From an uncultured Eubacteriales bacterium (GTDB lineage Bacteria; Bacillota; Clostridia; Oscillospirales; Acutalibacteraceae), in the NCBI GenBank assembly GCA_948815685.1, contig CAQJOC010000023.1:1-13399 (forward strand): a stretch of DNA of 13,399 nt. The letters run 5' to 3'. Every line of letters starts with the position of its first letter. The stretch's first letter is position 1. Below are positions 13,089-13,399 of the stretch, piece after piece. A model generated the notes under the pieces. The model was given only the letters and a program-made list of their open reading frames with translations, was not told the origin of the DNA and did not search any database. A program made the position numbers and the translations under genes.

Positions 13089-13399
13089 ATTTTGCACATA
13101 TAGCAATCGGCAGTTAAAAAGGGCAAAATCGCATTCTTAAACAAAAAGATAAATAAAAACTATACGCTGTACTTAGTGGTTTACATCATTTTTGTATTTT
13201 AAAACACACTTGTCTCTCTTTTTAACTGTTTTAACTATAACATAAATCAGTAAAATTTATCTAAATAATTAATATTAGGCCTCCTGAGAATATACATAAA
13301 AGATTAAATATTAAGCCTTGTCTGAAAAATAAAACAAACTATATATTTTAGGGCATGTTCACACGAAATAAAGCATCAAAAATAAAGGCCAAATAGATA
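13089..13399. other. Non-coding region upstream of thyX
   Basis: No gene is seen. It must contain the thyX promoter; a weak TATAGT (13242-13247 region, minus strand) has no good -35. The right part holds the module of repeat family 1 (13311-13332) and a somewhat more G+C-rich stretch, GGGCATGTTCACACG (about 13352-13366), that I could not assign. Confidence 0.4.
13311..13332 (-). repeat. Partial copy of repeat family 1 (module x only)
   Basis: Read on the minus strand, this is TTTTATTTTTCAGACAAGGC followed by TTA, almost identical to module x at 115-137 and 879-901. Nothing further matches in the flanking bases to the window edge, so only this module is shared. It lies upstream of thyX in a non-coding stretch and may be the end of an element that continues to the right of the window. 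Confidence 0.45.

Noticed and set aside
13070..13144. ATG start of thyX giving 283 residues
   Set aside because: The extra residues include the translated ribosome-binding site and do not resemble ThyX; the TTG at 13069 gives the usual family N-terminus.

Overview
The window is strongly A+T-rich, with dense ribosome-binding sites of the GGAGG type, frequent TTG starts and short intergenic gaps. Together with the gene set (rlmN-prpC-prkC, a PASTA kinase, ThyX instead of ThyA, MltG, ComFC, RecD2), this points to a low-GC Firmicute, most likely a member of the Clostridia. No genus can be named from the sequence alone. There is no rRNA, tRNA, CRISPR array, transposase or phage gene.

Layout. (1) Positions 1-560, minus strand: a 77-residue protein of unknown function, then the first ~30 codons of a recD2 helicase gene that breaks off into a dispersed repeat. 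(2) Positions 561-990: an intergenic stretch with a second copy of that repeat and a good sigma-A-type promoter. (3) Positions 991-5791, plus strand: a tight operon rlmN - prpC - a soluble Ser/Thr kinase without PASTA domains - prkC with three PASTA domains. (4) Positions 5792-7931: comFC and a lipoprotein gene on the minus strand, with one copy each of a second dispersed repeat (5825-5923 and 7777-7858) in the two flanking gaps. (5) Positions 7932-10839, minus strand: DJ-1/PfpI family gene, 5-formyltetrahydrofolate cyclo-ligase and mltG. (6) Positions 10840-11600: a 760-base A+T-rich gap with 13-base tandem repeats and palindromes but no gene. (7) Positions 11601-13069, minus strand: thyX and a thymidylate kinase-like gene with a 4-base overlap. 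(8) Positions 13070-13399: non-coding, ending with a third partial match to the first repeat.

How the parts fit. Two themes recur. One is cell-envelope signalling and growth: PrkC/PrpC sense and relay wall status, and MltG cuts nascent glycan strands. The other is thymidylate and folate metabolism: ThyX makes dTMP using methylene-THF, the kinase makes dTDP, and the cyclo-ligase returns 5-formyl-THF to the pool. No wholly new system is evident. The most unusual items are the second, PASTA-less kinase with an altered catalytic loop inside the prpC-prkC operon, the recD2 gene cut at its 5' end by a repeat, the two small repeat families, and the very long charged cytoplasmic tail of MltG.

Several gene starts were moved inward from the longest open frame because a clear ribosome-binding site favours the inner codon (rlmN, the soluble kinase, prkC, mltG, thyX).
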